Below are positions 1 to 6,759 of a stretch of DNA of 30,445 nt, piece after piece. Below the pieces are notes generated by a model. It ran no database searches. It saw only the letters and a list, made by a program, of their open reading frames with translations, and had not been told where the DNA came from. The first letter of the stretch is position 1. Each line of letters begins with the position of its first letter. Origin of the DNA: a virus; IMG/VR virus record IMGVR_UViG_3300033144_005004, positions 1 to 30,445 of that record, one strand, 5' to 3'. The position numbers and the translations under genes were made by a program.

Positions 1-167
1 CCCCTTTTATCAGCCCTATCTGATTCCTTTTGCTTTTTCTTTTTCCCAAAAGTCTTTATATAACTTCTTATTGTAGCGTCGGAGCAATCCACAAGTTCTC
101 TTATTTCTGCAAATGATAGCCCCTCTCTCGCTAAATTTCTAAGGTCTCTTTTTTGTTCATTCGTCAT
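1..167 (-). CDS. Helix-turn-helix protein, cut off by the window edge
   Basis: The ATG at 167 follows a GGGGGTG ribosome binding site, and the frame stays open to base 1, so only the first 55 or so residues are visible. They read as a small helix-turn-helix: a basic helix, then LSFAEIRELVDCSDATIRSY, which has the spacing of a Hin/homeodomain-like HTH (turn around 'VDCSD', recognition helix 'ATIRSYIKTF'), then a lysine-rich stretch. It probably binds DNA as a small regulator or recombinase-type subunit. The true C-terminus is outside the window, so the family cannot be fixed. It is the last leftward gene seen and follows the lipoprotein gene by 33 bp. Confidence 0.6.
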   Translation of the reverse strand, partial: MTNEQKRDLRNLAREGLSFAEIRELVDCSDATIRSYIKTFGKKKKQKESDRADKR

Positions 168-200
168 TTTTCAGCACCCCCTTTTTCACTCCCTTATCCT

Positions 201-419
201 TCAATAACTTGACCCTGTTCTTGAGTTAGCACTTTCCATAATTTTTCTTAATTCATAATAAGATTTTTTATCCACTTTTTCAAAGTAATAGTTGCCACCC
301 ACATTATGTTTTATGCAATATAATACTCCATCTCTACTTACAAAAAATTGTCCATCTAACTCTAAATTGTCACTACATCCAAAAATAAATACTAACAACA
401 AAAAAATTAACTTTTTCAC
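201..419 (-). CDS. Small phage lipoprotein
   Basis: A 72-residue protein starting at GTG (419) behind GGAGGGG. The N-terminus is a lipoprotein signal: MKK, a hydrophobic core LIFLLLVFIF, then G-C at residues 14-15, so Cys15 would be lipidated. The mature part is about 57 residues, polar, with one further Cys and no domain I recognise. Small phage lipoproteins expressed from early arms often act in superinfection exclusion or lysogenic conversion; that is known for other phages and is only an inference here. The signal peptide itself is clear. Confidence 0.65.
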   Translation of the reverse strand: MKKLIFLLLVFIFGCSDNLELDGQFFVSRDGVLYCIKHNVGGNYYFEKVDKKSYYELRKIMESANSRTGSSY

Positions 420-427
420 ATCCCCTC

Positions 428-616
428 CTATTTTCTCACTCCCTTCAATGACTTGGCTATTTCTTTCATCGCTGCATAATGAGCCCCTTCTAATTTGCCA
501 GTTTTAAGCATTTTTTCTTCTGCTCTTAATTCAACTCTGGCAACAAAATCTTTAATAACCACATCCACATCCTTCAAGCGGGCGAGGTTTTTATCCTTAT
601 CCTGACAGATTTTCAA
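428..616 (-). CDS. Small charged hypothetical protein
   Basis: A 62-residue, Lys/Glu-rich, probably all-helical protein. The start is TTG at 616, which overlaps the TGA stop of the upstream Lar-like gene, so translation is probably coupled to it. No recognisable domain. The 9-bp gap to the lipoprotein gene and the shared strand place it in the same leftward operon. The frame, overlap and composition fit a real phage gene, but the unusual start codon lowers certainty. Confidence 0.5.
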   Translation of the reverse strand: MKICQDKDKNLARLKDVDVVIKDFVARVELRAEEKMLKTGKLEGAHYAAMKEIAKSLKGVRK

Positions 617-1164
617 ATAAGTCCCTCAACCCATTTATCCAATTCCTTATCCTTTGCCTCGCATATTTTTAAAAGTTTCTCATTCTTCTTGTCCTTCTCG
701 GCGAGGGCGGATTTTAATTTAGAAATCAAGTTATCTTTTCCACCCCAATATAATGCAGTTTTATAAGCACTATTATCCTTTGTCGTTATTTCCCGCAACT
801 CCTTAATATCCGCCCGCAATTCCTCTATCTCCTTATCAGCACATTCCAACTTCCACGAAAGGTTTTTGGCTCGCTCGTTAAGTTCGGCGATTTGCTTTCT
901 TAAACCATTCATCTCGCCTACATAATGTTCTGTGGCAAGGTTACTTAAAGGAACTGTCCCCCTTTTATCGGCGGTTCGGGTGTTCCATAATTTGATTGCG
1001 TCTGCTTCGTCTTTAGCGTCTAAAATTTCTGTTCTATTCAAACAACGTGGGCAATATACCCTAAATAATGTAATTTCTCTACCTTCTAATTCGCTTGTAA
1101 TATTATCAAAATAAATATCCTTAACCTCACCACACCACGGACACGCCTTTAGTTCATTGCTCAT
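613..1164 (-). CDS. Lar-like zinc-ribbon protein with C-terminal coiled coil
   Basis: The start is ATG 1164, because GGAG sits 6 nt before it; the frame continues upstream without a better site. Of 183 residues, the first 60 or so match the Lar restriction-alleviation layout: ELKACPWCGE, a CPRC pair about 30 residues later, and a closing 'A...WNTR' helix, giving two CxxC knuckles for one zinc. The remaining 120 residues are Leu/Glu/Lys-rich and predicted coiled coil (ELRADIKELR, LAEKDKKNEKLL). Lar of the Rac prophage modulates type I restriction, so a role against host restriction is plausible. Most phage Lar-family members are untested, and the coiled-coil extension is unusual. Its start overlaps the previous gene by ATGA. 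Confidence 0.62.
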   Translation of the reverse strand: MSNELKACPWCGEVKDIYFDNITSELEGREITLFRVYCPRCLNRTEILDAKDEADAIKLWNTRTADKRGTVPLSNLATEHYVGEMNGLRKQIAELNERAKNLSWKLECADKEIEELRADIKELREITTKDNSAYKTALYWGGKDNLISKLKSALAEKDKKNEKLLKICEAKDKELDKWVEGLI

Positions 1165-1367
1165 TTTTTCTCCTTTAATCTTTTTGTGATTGCTTTTGCC
1201 ATTTCCATTGTTCCATTGCAATTCTCCCATATTATATCCGCTATTTCCGTAGTATCTGGCAAAAACTTCTCCCAGTCGTCGCAGGCGTTGTTATATCCTC
1301 GGTTTTCAGCACCTATCAATTCATTTTCGGGTAACGGTTCTTCACATTTCCTCTCCGGTCTTTCCAT
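1161..1367 (-). CDS. Small acidic hypothetical protein
   Basis: 68 residues, ATG at 1367 with GAGGAGGGGG immediately upstream, and a stop overlapping the next start as ATGA. Acidic N-terminus (ERKCEEPLPENELIGAE), then a predicted helical half ending in KRLKEKK. Sequences of this shape (a 'GAENRGYN.A..DWEKFLPD' core followed by an 'IA.II..' helix) are common among phage hypotheticals, but I cannot attach a function. Confidence 0.6.
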   Translation of the reverse strand: MERPERKCEEPLPENELIGAENRGYNNACDDWEKFLPDTTEIADIIWENCNGTMEMAKAITKRLKEKK

Positions 1368-1393
1368 TTCCCCCTCCTCATCCTTCCGCTGGA

Positions 1394-1597
1394 TTATGTT
1401 TGCTTAACTTCCACAAGTTTGAATACTTTACCTTTATATATTTTCTTGCCGTCAATCGTTTCTAATTCTTTCGCCATTTTTTGTGCTTGTTTTAATGTTA
1501 AAGGATTAACCCAACATTGCTCCCTGCAATCATCCTTTCCATAAACACACTGATTTACACCTTCATAACCAACAACGTAATTGTGCTTTCTCATCAT
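1394..1597 (-). CDS. Hypothetical protein, Cys-containing
   Basis: 67 residues starting with two consecutive ATGs (1597 and 1594). The GGGGG ribosome binding site is better spaced for the second one. Contains three Cys within CVYGKDDCREQC (residues 17-28) and a 'LKQAQKMAKELE' helix followed by a short beta-like tail. No known family recognised. Translationally coupled to the upstream gene, whose TGA lies over the start codon. Confidence 0.6.
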   Translation of the reverse strand: MMRKHNYVVGYEGVNQCVYGKDDCREQCWVNPLTLKQAQKMAKELETIDGKKIYKGKVFKLVEVKQT

Positions 1598-1953
1598 CTC
1601 CCCCTTTTAGCAGGTTTTCCCCGCTTCGCTTTCCACCGCCGGCAAGCGTTTACTATTCGCATTGCCTGTTTTGTGCGTTCTTTATCATCTTGAGTTTTAT
1701 CCCATATTTCAAATGGGCTATTATCTTTGAAACAATTTAAGAATTTTTTATCTAATGGACATCTATAAGTATTTATAAATTCTTCGCCCCATACACCTTT
1801 ACAATTTATATATTCGCAAAGAAAGCACCTTGCTTTTATATTATCTCCGTCCTCTTCTATTTTTTCAAAATAAGCGTCTTTCTCTTTTCTCGGATTCCTC
1901 GCCAACCACAACCACATTTTAATCGTTTCATTTACCGCCTGTAACTGTGTCAT
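1594..1953 (-). CDS. Hypothetical zinc-knuckle-like phage protein
   Basis: 119 residues with a strong TAGGAGG site 5 nt before ATG 1953. It opens with a helix rich in Trp (IKMWLWLARNP) followed by a four-Cys cluster (CFLCEY, CKG, CPL, C) over residues 43-74 that could bind a metal, and it closes with a basic tail (RRWKAKRGKPAKRGR) suited to nucleic-acid contact. I know similar 'W.WL..NP.K.K' proteins only as uncharacterised phage genes. A nucleic-acid-binding role is inferred. Confidence 0.62.
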   Translation of the reverse strand: MTQLQAVNETIKMWLWLARNPRKEKDAYFEKIEEDGDNIKARCFLCEYINCKGVWGEEFINTYRCPLDKKFLNCFKDNSPFEIWDKTQDDKERTKQAMRIVNACRRWKAKRGKPAKRGR

Positions 1954-1961
1954 AATTCCTC

Positions 1962-2162
1962 CTACTTAAAAACTAATCCCTGCGTTTCTCTCCCACAACG
2001 GCGGCAAGTCCATATTTTCGTCGTCTTTAATATCAACTGCGGGACTTCCAATAATCGCCGTAACCAGTTCCAACGGGACATTGTATCTATCATCTTAAAA
2101 TTATTTTCATAAATCTTGCCATTACAATTTGGACATAACCCTCGCAAAGCCCAGTTTTTCAT
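1962..2162 (-). CDS. Small zinc-ribbon protein
   Basis: 66 residues with two CxxC pairs, LCPNCNG (residues 9-15) and CRRCGR (53-58), separated by a basic, Trp-rich linker. This is the plain layout of a zinc ribbon. The start is ATG 2162 with GGAG 8 nt upstream, overlapping the stop of the previous gene as ATGA. The binding partner is unknown; a small phage regulator or a nucleic-acid-binding accessory would fit. Confidence 0.6.
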   Translation of the reverse strand: MKNWALRGLCPNCNGKIYENNFKMIDTMSRWNWLRRLLEVPQLILKTTKIWTCRRCGRETQGLVFK

Positions 2163-2368
2163 AAAAATCTCCTTATTTTTTCCCTCACCAGCACAGAATC
2201 TATCTTAATCTTTGAAAGTTCCGCCTCTGATATTATTGATGTTACAATATCCTTTGTGTTTAACTGTAATTTTTCCATTTGATAATCCACTTCCCTTTCA
2301 ACCTCTGCCTCTCGTCCGTCCTTAAATAACTTTCCGGTTTTTACTTGTGCGCTTAAACTATTCTCCAT
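2159..2368 (-). CDS. Small hypothetical protein
   Basis: 69 residues, Glu/Lys-rich and probably helical, ATG at 2368 behind GAGGGGG. The first 11 bases lie inside the upstream gene. No motif recognised. Supported by its place in a chain of overlapping genes and by the ribosome binding site rather than by similarity. Confidence 0.5.
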   Translation of the reverse strand: MENSLSAQVKTGKLFKDGREAEVEREVDYQMEKLQLNTKDIVTSIISEAELSKIKIDSVLVREKIRRFL

Positions 2369-2642
2369 TTTTTAGCCCCCTCAAATATTCCTCAAATGCC
2401 TCTGCCTGCCTTTCCGTAACATCAAATTCCGCCGTATGGTTAGTATGGTCGCCGAAACACAAACCCGCACAGTTAAAGATTGAATTTAGAAATAAAGGAA
2501 AACGCTCTCGGTTGTAAGCATTATTTTTTAAGCAATGGTGGAATGAATGTATTTTCGCCGTGCAATCTTTTCGCCAGCAATACCCGCTCGTTGCGTTATA
2601 AACTGCTTCTTTTACTTCAGGGCTAAATGTTTTGAATTTCAT
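2358..2642 (-). CDS. HNH/treble-clef-like small protein, catalytically doubtful
   Basis: 94 residues. The pattern GYCWRKDC, then FHHCLKNNAYNRERF, then FNCAGLCFGDHTNH, then a C-terminal 'AFEEYL' helix resembles phage proteins with an HNH/treble-clef core, in which the His pair and the closing CxxxH hold metal and active site. The second zinc pair is irregular (C.GLCFGDH), so it may bind DNA or zinc without cutting. Its ATG at 2642 overlaps the TGA of the homing endonuclease gene upstream. It does not share the NUMOD3 region of the three homing enzymes in this window and looks like a resident early gene. Confidence 0.55.
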   Translation of the reverse strand: MKFKTFSPEVKEAVYNATSGYCWRKDCTAKIHSFHHCLKNNAYNRERFPLFLNSIFNCAGLCFGDHTNHTAEFDVTERQAEAFEEYLRGLKNGE

Positions 2643-3466
2643 TTCTGATACCCCTGATTTTTCTCTTGATTTGCCGATTTTAGGCGCGATTGTTTATATC
2701 TATTTATCCAATATATCCTATGTCGTTTATTTGTTTTACAATGGCAATTCCTACATAATGAAATCAAATTATCGGGATTATTATTTTTTTTGTCATAATC
2801 AATATGATGAATAGAAAGTTTTTCCTTAACGCTATTTCCATTTTTATTTTTAGTAAATAATTTGTCTTGATGTTTAAAACATTCTTGGCAAATATAATTA
2901 TCTCGCTTTCTTATTTTTTCTTTTAATTTTTTATTAAATTCTATTTCATAATGTTCAAATGATTTCCCACCTTGCCAATTCCAATGATTTTTACCTGCAT
3001 ATACTGAATTATCTCTTTTTGTTCTACACGCTAAACTCATTTTTAATTTCGTTTCTTTAGTATGCTTTTTTCCTTTCCACCAAGAAGGTTTACCCATATT
3101 TGCCTTACTTATCCTTTCACATCTTTCTTTAGAATATTTCCTACCTATATTCCAGGGTGCACCAATTCTTTTATGTATCTCACTTAATTTTCTTTTTGTT
3201 TCTTCTGTATGTGGAGTTCCTTTTGTATGTAATCCCTTATTCCACGGAATACGTCCTATTGCTCCACACCTTTGTGAACAAAATCTTCTATTATTTTTAA
3301 TATCCGAGGGATAAACTGGGAATTCCTTTCCACACTGCTGACAAATTAGTTTGATTTTTCCTGATTTACGGGGACGGGAAACACAGGCTAATGTGTGAGT
3401 AACTTCTTTGGGTAAAGAAGTATCCTCAAAACCCGCCCCCATTGATTTTATTATTTCAGCCTGCAT
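2639..3466 (-). CDS. HNH homing endonuclease with NUMOD3 motifs (copy 1)
   Basis: Start chosen at ATG 3466, because a GTGAGG site lies just upstream and the consensus promoter at 3482-3510 would start transcription near 3475; the longer frame to 3502 runs through the promoter. The 275-residue product has a CxxC zinc knuckle (CQQCGKEF), NUMOD3 repeats (IPWNKGLHTKGTPHTEETKR and further 'KG.KHTKETK' units) that track along DNA, a 'NHWNWQGG' linker, and a C-terminal HNH nuclease: KRDNYICQEC, LSIHHID, then NLISLCRNCHCKTN. Such enzymes nick or cut alleles lacking the gene and so spread it. Its N-terminal knuckle region is shared with copy 2 (5149-5784). It sits between two early genes rather than in an intron. 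Confidence 0.85.
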   Translation of the reverse strand: MQAEIIKSMGAGFEDTSLPKEVTHTLACVSRPRKSGKIKLICQQCGKEFPVYPSDIKNNRRFCSQRCGAIGRIPWNKGLHTKGTPHTEETKRKLSEIHKRIGAPWNIGRKYSKERCERISKANMGKPSWWKGKKHTKETKLKMSLACRTKRDNSVYAGKNHWNWQGGKSFEHYEIEFNKKLKEKIRKRDNYICQECFKHQDKLFTKNKNGNSVKEKLSIHHIDYDKKNNNPDNLISLCRNCHCKTNKRHRIYWINRYKQSRLKSANQEKNQGYQK

Positions 3467-3481
3467 TTTTTCCTCACTATA

Positions 3482-3510
3482 AGTATAACACGAAATGTTC
3501 ATTTTGTCAA
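3482..3510 (-). promoter_or_regulatory. Consensus sigma70 promoter of HNH copy 1
   Basis: On the minus strand: TTGACA (3510-3505), a 17-bp spacer, TATACT (3487-3482). Both hexamers are at or one base from consensus. Initiation is expected near 3475, giving a short leader with a GAGG site before ATG 3466. The same hexamers and spacing precede HNH copy 2, so the mobile gene seems to bring or recreate its own promoter. Confidence 0.75.
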
Positions 3511-3514
3511 GTGC

Positions 3515-3925
3515 TTATTTTTGATAACCATAATGATGTTCTTCACGACTGCTTTTTAATCTGCTTTGTAATACACAAATCCGCACTTCAATACTTTTGA
3601 CAAGCCCGACAACTTTATCCCTAATTGCCCTGATTTCAGCGACTTCATAATCATTTCTCAATTTCCGGTGCAAAGCGTTCTCTCCTTCAGAAGTATATTT
3701 CCGGTATGCTTCTACATCTAAAAAGCAATCGGCGACGGCGCAAATATCCTTTATCCTCGGCAAGTGTGTTGATAAAATTTCCAACTGTGTCTCTATCAAA
3801 ACAGGATTATCTTCAATTATTTTCACCGCCTCTGCATAAGCCGTTGACATTTCAGGATATACCTCAAAACACCAGAGGTCAAAACCTTTATCTATCTTCT
3901 CTCGGAAATCCTTAAAACTTGCCAC
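3515..3925 (-). CDS. Hypothetical early protein, possible recombination accessory
   Basis: 136 residues, GTG start at 3925 behind an exceptionally strong GGAGGGGGGG. All-helical in appearance, with the C-terminal third a regular amphipathic helix (VVGLVKSIEVRICVLQSRLK). It lies directly after the SSB-like gene and the damaged RecB/Cas4-like nuclease. Its length and C-terminal helix vaguely recall UvsY-type recombination mediators; this is a weak guess from position and shape. It ends in GYQK, the same four residues that end HNH copy 1, which matters for how that element inserted. Confidence 0.55.
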   Translation of the reverse strand: MASFKDFREKIDKGFDLWCFEVYPEMSTAYAEAVKIIEDNPVLIETQLEILSTHLPRIKDICAVADCFLDVEAYRKYTSEGENALHRKLRNDYEVAEIRAIRDKVVGLVKSIEVRICVLQSRLKSSREEHHYGYQK

Positions 3926-3946
3926 TTTCCCCCCCTCCTACTCTCC

Positions 3947-3998
3947 GGCGGGGTAGTAAGCAATCTTCGGTCTTATACAACTTGCTCACCACCCCACC
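3947..3998 (-). other. Long RNA stem-loop upstream of gene 3515-3925
   Basis: Bases 3947-3963 and 3982-3998 form a 17-bp stem with an 18-base loop. Read as minus-strand RNA, every position pairs, three of them as G-U; read as plus-strand RNA those three would be A-C or similar mismatches. The asymmetry suggests the structure serves the leftward transcript. No U-run follows, so it is not a standard terminator. It sits just before the strong ribosome binding site of the next gene and could be a processing or stability element. Confidence 0.55.
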
Positions 3999-4011
3999 AT
4001 TGAGTCCTCAT

Positions 4012-4296
4012 TTAGAAGTCAACATCTTCCTCGCCTGCTGGCATTTGCTCTGGAGCAGGTTCCGGTTTCGGCTCAATCTTTTTTTCCTTTACTGTTTTTC
4101 CGCAGATGTGTGAAATGATAATGTTCAAATCCCTTAAATCAGGTTCGCTGTAAAAATTACTGTGTTTCCATTCTTCGCCTTGCTTGTAGGTTTTCTGGAT
4201 AGAAAAACTGGTAGTCGGTTTTCCCTGATACTCTCCTTTCCACATTGAAACTGTCATCTTTCCTTTGCTCCACTTTTTAACTGGTGGGTTTGCCAT
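4012..4296 (-). CDS. PC4-like single-stranded DNA-binding protein with acidic tail
   Basis: 94 residues. The first 60 or so follow the pattern of small phage ssDNA-binding proteins of the PC4/whirly type: basic strand KKWSKGKMTVSMW, 'SFSIQKTYKQGEEW' and a closing helix 'DLRDLNIIISHI'. The rest is a proline-rich linker and an acidic tip, GEEDVDF, that ends in Phe like the partner-recruiting tips of SSB proteins. It stops directly after the nuclease remnant gene (0-bp gap), the usual pairing of ssDNA binder and exonuclease in phage recombination modules. The fold is inferred from pattern only. Confidence 0.6.
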   Translation of the reverse strand: MANPPVKKWSKGKMTVSMWKGEYQGKPTTSFSIQKTYKQGEEWKHSNFYSEPDLRDLNIIISHICGKTVKEKKIEPKPEPAPEQMPAGEEDVDF

Positions 4297-5132
4297 TTAC
4301 TTTACCTCCTGTATTTCTTTCATCGTTATCATTGAAGGGAAATCTAAAAGTTTTGGCATAGCGTTTTTATTTTTCCGTCCCCACATTGCCGCAACGTGTC
4401 TATAATCTGCAAAATCTTTTTTGATTTCAGTCATAGGAATAGGGATAAGTGAAAGTCCGGGGATACCAGTTCTATTTTTTGCACCTGTATGAATTATAAG
4501 TCCGCCCTTAACTTCCTTTTTCCTTTTTGGGTATCTCTCAATAAACATCTGGACATACGAGGCAATTTGCATTTTTGCTTCATCGTAAAGATTTCCAGTT
4601 TTATAATCTGAAATGTAAATACCTTCTTCTAATTCTATAATGTTTCTGTCTATCCCTTCGTATTTCTTGTCCCCGCCTCTTTATATTTTTCAGAATATAC
4701 AATAACCTCCCTACCAAGAAAAATAGGATTCAGAATTTGAAATAATTTTTGCACCTTCCATACTTGGAGCATTTCATCTTGCTTTTCCAAAATCACAATT
4801 TCACCATATTTCTTTTTTATTTCGGCAAGTTCTGAACCGTCATAATTCGGATGTTGTAAAGGTTGATAAACTATTGCCGCCCCACTTGTCATTTTCTCAA
4901 AAGCATTATGTAACCGACTGCCTCTATCGCCAGCGTCTAAAGTTCTTTTTCTTGCCTCACGAGTGCCAATATCACCATACCAACGGGTCAATCCGGGTTT
5001 ATCAAGTATGCTTAATTTTGTCGTTGTTGACGGATAATATTCTATTTTATCATTTGAAAGACAAACCCGATACCAGTGTTCGTCAAACCAAGAACATAAA
5101 CGGACTTTTACCTCTTTCCTTTCTTTTTCCAT
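4297..5132 (-). pseudogene. RecB/Cas4-like PD-(D/E)XK exonuclease, frameshifted
   Basis: Two adjacent frames add up to one nuclease. Frame one (start ATG 5132, GGGGAGG site) carries the N-terminal half: 'YYPSTTTKLSIL', 'GDRGSRLHNAFE' (the family's GxxxH), then VIVYSEKYKEAGT, and it stops at 4650. Frame two begins in phase at 4674 as GDKKYEGIDRN and holds the rest: YISDYKTGN (the D-x-K catalytic motif) and 'MQIASYVQMF' (the Q-x-x-x-Y motif IV), ending at 4297. The switch lies on a GGGGACA heptamer (4668-4674). The segment that should hold the GTxD catalytic Asp is missing, so this looks like a deletion rather than a simple base slip. A sequencing or assembly error is the alternative. The C-terminal part alone could start at ATG 4572. 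Confidence 0.7.
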
Positions 5133-5148
5133 TTTTTCCTCCCCATGT

Positions 5149-5784
5149 TTAATTACTTAAATGACATTCGTGGCATAATGTTATTCCATTATACAATGTA
5201 TATCTCAACTTCGGGTAATTTTTCCAACTTTTTAGGTGATGGCCTTCAAGAATAACATTGTGTCCTTTTCTGCTTCTATCTTTACATAATTGACAAGTCC
5301 AGTTATCTCGCTTGAATATTTTTGCTCGCCAATTCTTATATTTAGATGAAGATGCATCCCGTTTTTTCCAAAGCCTTTCTCCTCCTTTCCAACTTTGATG
5401 ATTTTTTCCTCTTAAATATTTATATCTACATTTATTACTACAAAACTTTGCATATCCTATTTTTATTCTTACTTTTGGAACATAAAAAATATTATTGCAG
5501 TTTTCACATATTCTTCTTGCCTCTCCACCCTTCCAAATAGGATTATTACTTTTTAATCTAAAATGCTTAAAATATTTATTGACACATCCCCGATTACAAA
5601 AATTTCCCGCCCCTTCATATCCTTTATATGCCCTTTCCTTTATTCCACTTAAATATACAAAAAATTCTTTTCCACATTGTTTACAAACCCTTTTGACCTT
5701 CTTTGATTTACGAGGCGAGGAAGCCAGCAAAGACAAACCTCGCCCCGACTTGGTTCTTTGTGTATTTTCTGCTGGCTTTTTCAT
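5149..5784 (-). CDS. HNH homing endonuclease (copy 2)
   Basis: The start is given as ATG 5784 because the promoter at 5795-5823 would begin the transcript near 5788; the in-frame ATG at 5793 lies upstream of that. The 211-residue product has two zinc knuckles (CKQCGKEFFVY with a later FCNRGC; CENCNNIFYV with FCSNKC), 'W(K)GG' linkers (NPIWKGG, NHQSWKGG) and a C-terminal HNH: KRDNWTCQLC, LEGHHLKSW, NGITLCHECH. Same family as the copies at 2639 and 27061. It lacks clear NUMOD3 repeats, so target recognition rests on the knuckles. It separates the Spo11-like gene from the frameshifted nuclease gene. Confidence 0.82.
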   Translation of the reverse strand: MKKPAENTQRTKSGRGLSLLASSPRKSKKVKRVCKQCGKEFFVYLSGIKERAYKGYEGAGNFCNRGCVNKYFKHFRLKSNNPIWKGGEARRICENCNNIFYVPKVRIKIGYAKFCSNKCRYKYLRGKNHQSWKGGERLWKKRDASSSKYKNWRAKIFKRDNWTCQLCKDRSRKGHNVILEGHHLKSWKNYPKLRYTLYNGITLCHECHLSN

Positions 5785-5794
5785 ATCTATCATA

Positions 5795-5832
5795 AGTATA
5801 GTTTACTTTTTTTCATATGTCAAGGGGTAATC
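5795..5832 (-). promoter_or_regulatory. Consensus promoter with CCCC-extended -35, before HNH copy 2
   Basis: Minus strand: GATTACCCC, then TTGACA (5823-5818), a 17-bp spacer, TATACT (5800-5795). The block before the -35 is identical to that at 10463-10477 and close to those at 9481 and 12084. Transcription would start about 4 nt before ATG 5784, leaving no room for a ribosome binding site. Confidence 0.75.
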
Positions 5833-5874
5833 TCATCCCTCTACTCTCCGGCATAATTCGGGGTTTCGCCCTGT

Positions 5875-6759
5875 TCATAATTCCCCTTTACTGCCGAAAT
5901 TTTTAATAAACTTTTTCAATGCTATTTTATATAATTCTTTTTCTTCTTCTTCTTTTTCTTTTAATTCATCATAAAGGGTTTCGTCAAAATATTTCTCTAT
6001 TGCCTCTTTACACATTTTAGAAAGTGTTTTAGGTTCAACAGCGTCGCATTCCACAACAGCGTCGCCAGCCCAATTTTTAGTTCTGCTATCCCCACTTTTC
6101 GGAGGAACTCCGGGCAATCTCATTTTTTTTATCTGGTCTGGATTTAATGCAATACGTTTAATATCAATATCAACGCCGAATTTATTGAAATTCCTTTTTA
6201 TGGAGTGCGGTATATCTTCACCGCTTGGGTCGTAATCCCCAAAATAAAGGATTATTAAATTTTTATCATTATCCCGTGCATTTATAAATCTATGGCTCGC
6301 TTCGCTTAAAAAAGTTATAGACGGATAACCTTTGCACGGGGCAAGACCCACATCAGCGAATAAGCAAGGTCTTTCAAATACGCCCTGCAATGCTTTTTTC
6401 TCTATCCATACTTCTATATAATTTTCTTGGTTAGACCACCTGTTTAACCCATAAGAATTTATCCACGCTTCTATTTGCGTTTTACCCGTCGCTATTTCAT
6501 CTTCAAGCAATTTTTCCTCGCATTCGGTTTTTCCATACATCGCCCTTTCCCTATCAATAAAAGAATCCATTGACACCGTTCTATCCCAACGAGAAACAGT
6601 CATTGCACCAATAACCCTCTTATAATGATTTACGTCGTTTGTCATTCCCAAAGCAACCAGTCGGTAATGTAACTGCCTCAATGTTATTCCGCTTGAATAT
6701 TCTCCAAGAACTTCAACCGCATTTTTGGTAATCCACTTCCTGTTATAAACATCAATCAT
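5875..6759 (-). CDS. Spo11/Topo VI-A-like TOPRIM protein (Mini-A type)
   Basis: 294 residues. The N-terminal winged helix has TLRQLHYRLVALG with Tyr32 at the place of the catalytic Tyr of Topo VI-A/Spo11. A TOPRIM follows: 'VWIEKKAL' (Glu120) and YFGDYDPSGEDI (Asp175, Asp177), the metal-binding DxD with PSG. These are the two half-sites of a type IIB DNA-cleaving enzyme. No B-subunit ATPase gene is in the window, as in the solitary 'Mini-A' proteins of mobile elements. It may make or process breaks for replication or recombination. The C-terminus is highly charged. ATG 6759 overlaps the VRR-NUC stop (ATGA). Activity is unproven. Confidence 0.75.
   Translation of the reverse strand: MIDVYNRKWITKNAVEVLGEYSSGITLRQLHYRLVALGMTNDVNHYKRVIGAMTVSRWDRTVSMDSFIDRERAMYGKTECEEKLLEDEIATGKTQIEAWINSYGLNRWSNQENYIEVWIEKKALQGVFERPCLFADVGLAPCKGYPSITFLSEASHRFINARDNDKNLIILYFGDYDPSGEDIPHSIKRNFNKFGVDIDIKRIALNPDQIKKMRLPGVPPKSGDSRTKNWAGDAVVECDAVEPKTLSKMCKEAIEKYFDETLYDELKEKEEEEKELYKIALKKFIKNFGSKGEL

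Noticed and set aside
4650-4680. Programmed frameshift in the RecB/Cas4-like nuclease
   Set aside because: No slippery heptamer of the X-XXY-YYZ type, and the catalytic-Asp segment is missing, so a deletion explains it better.
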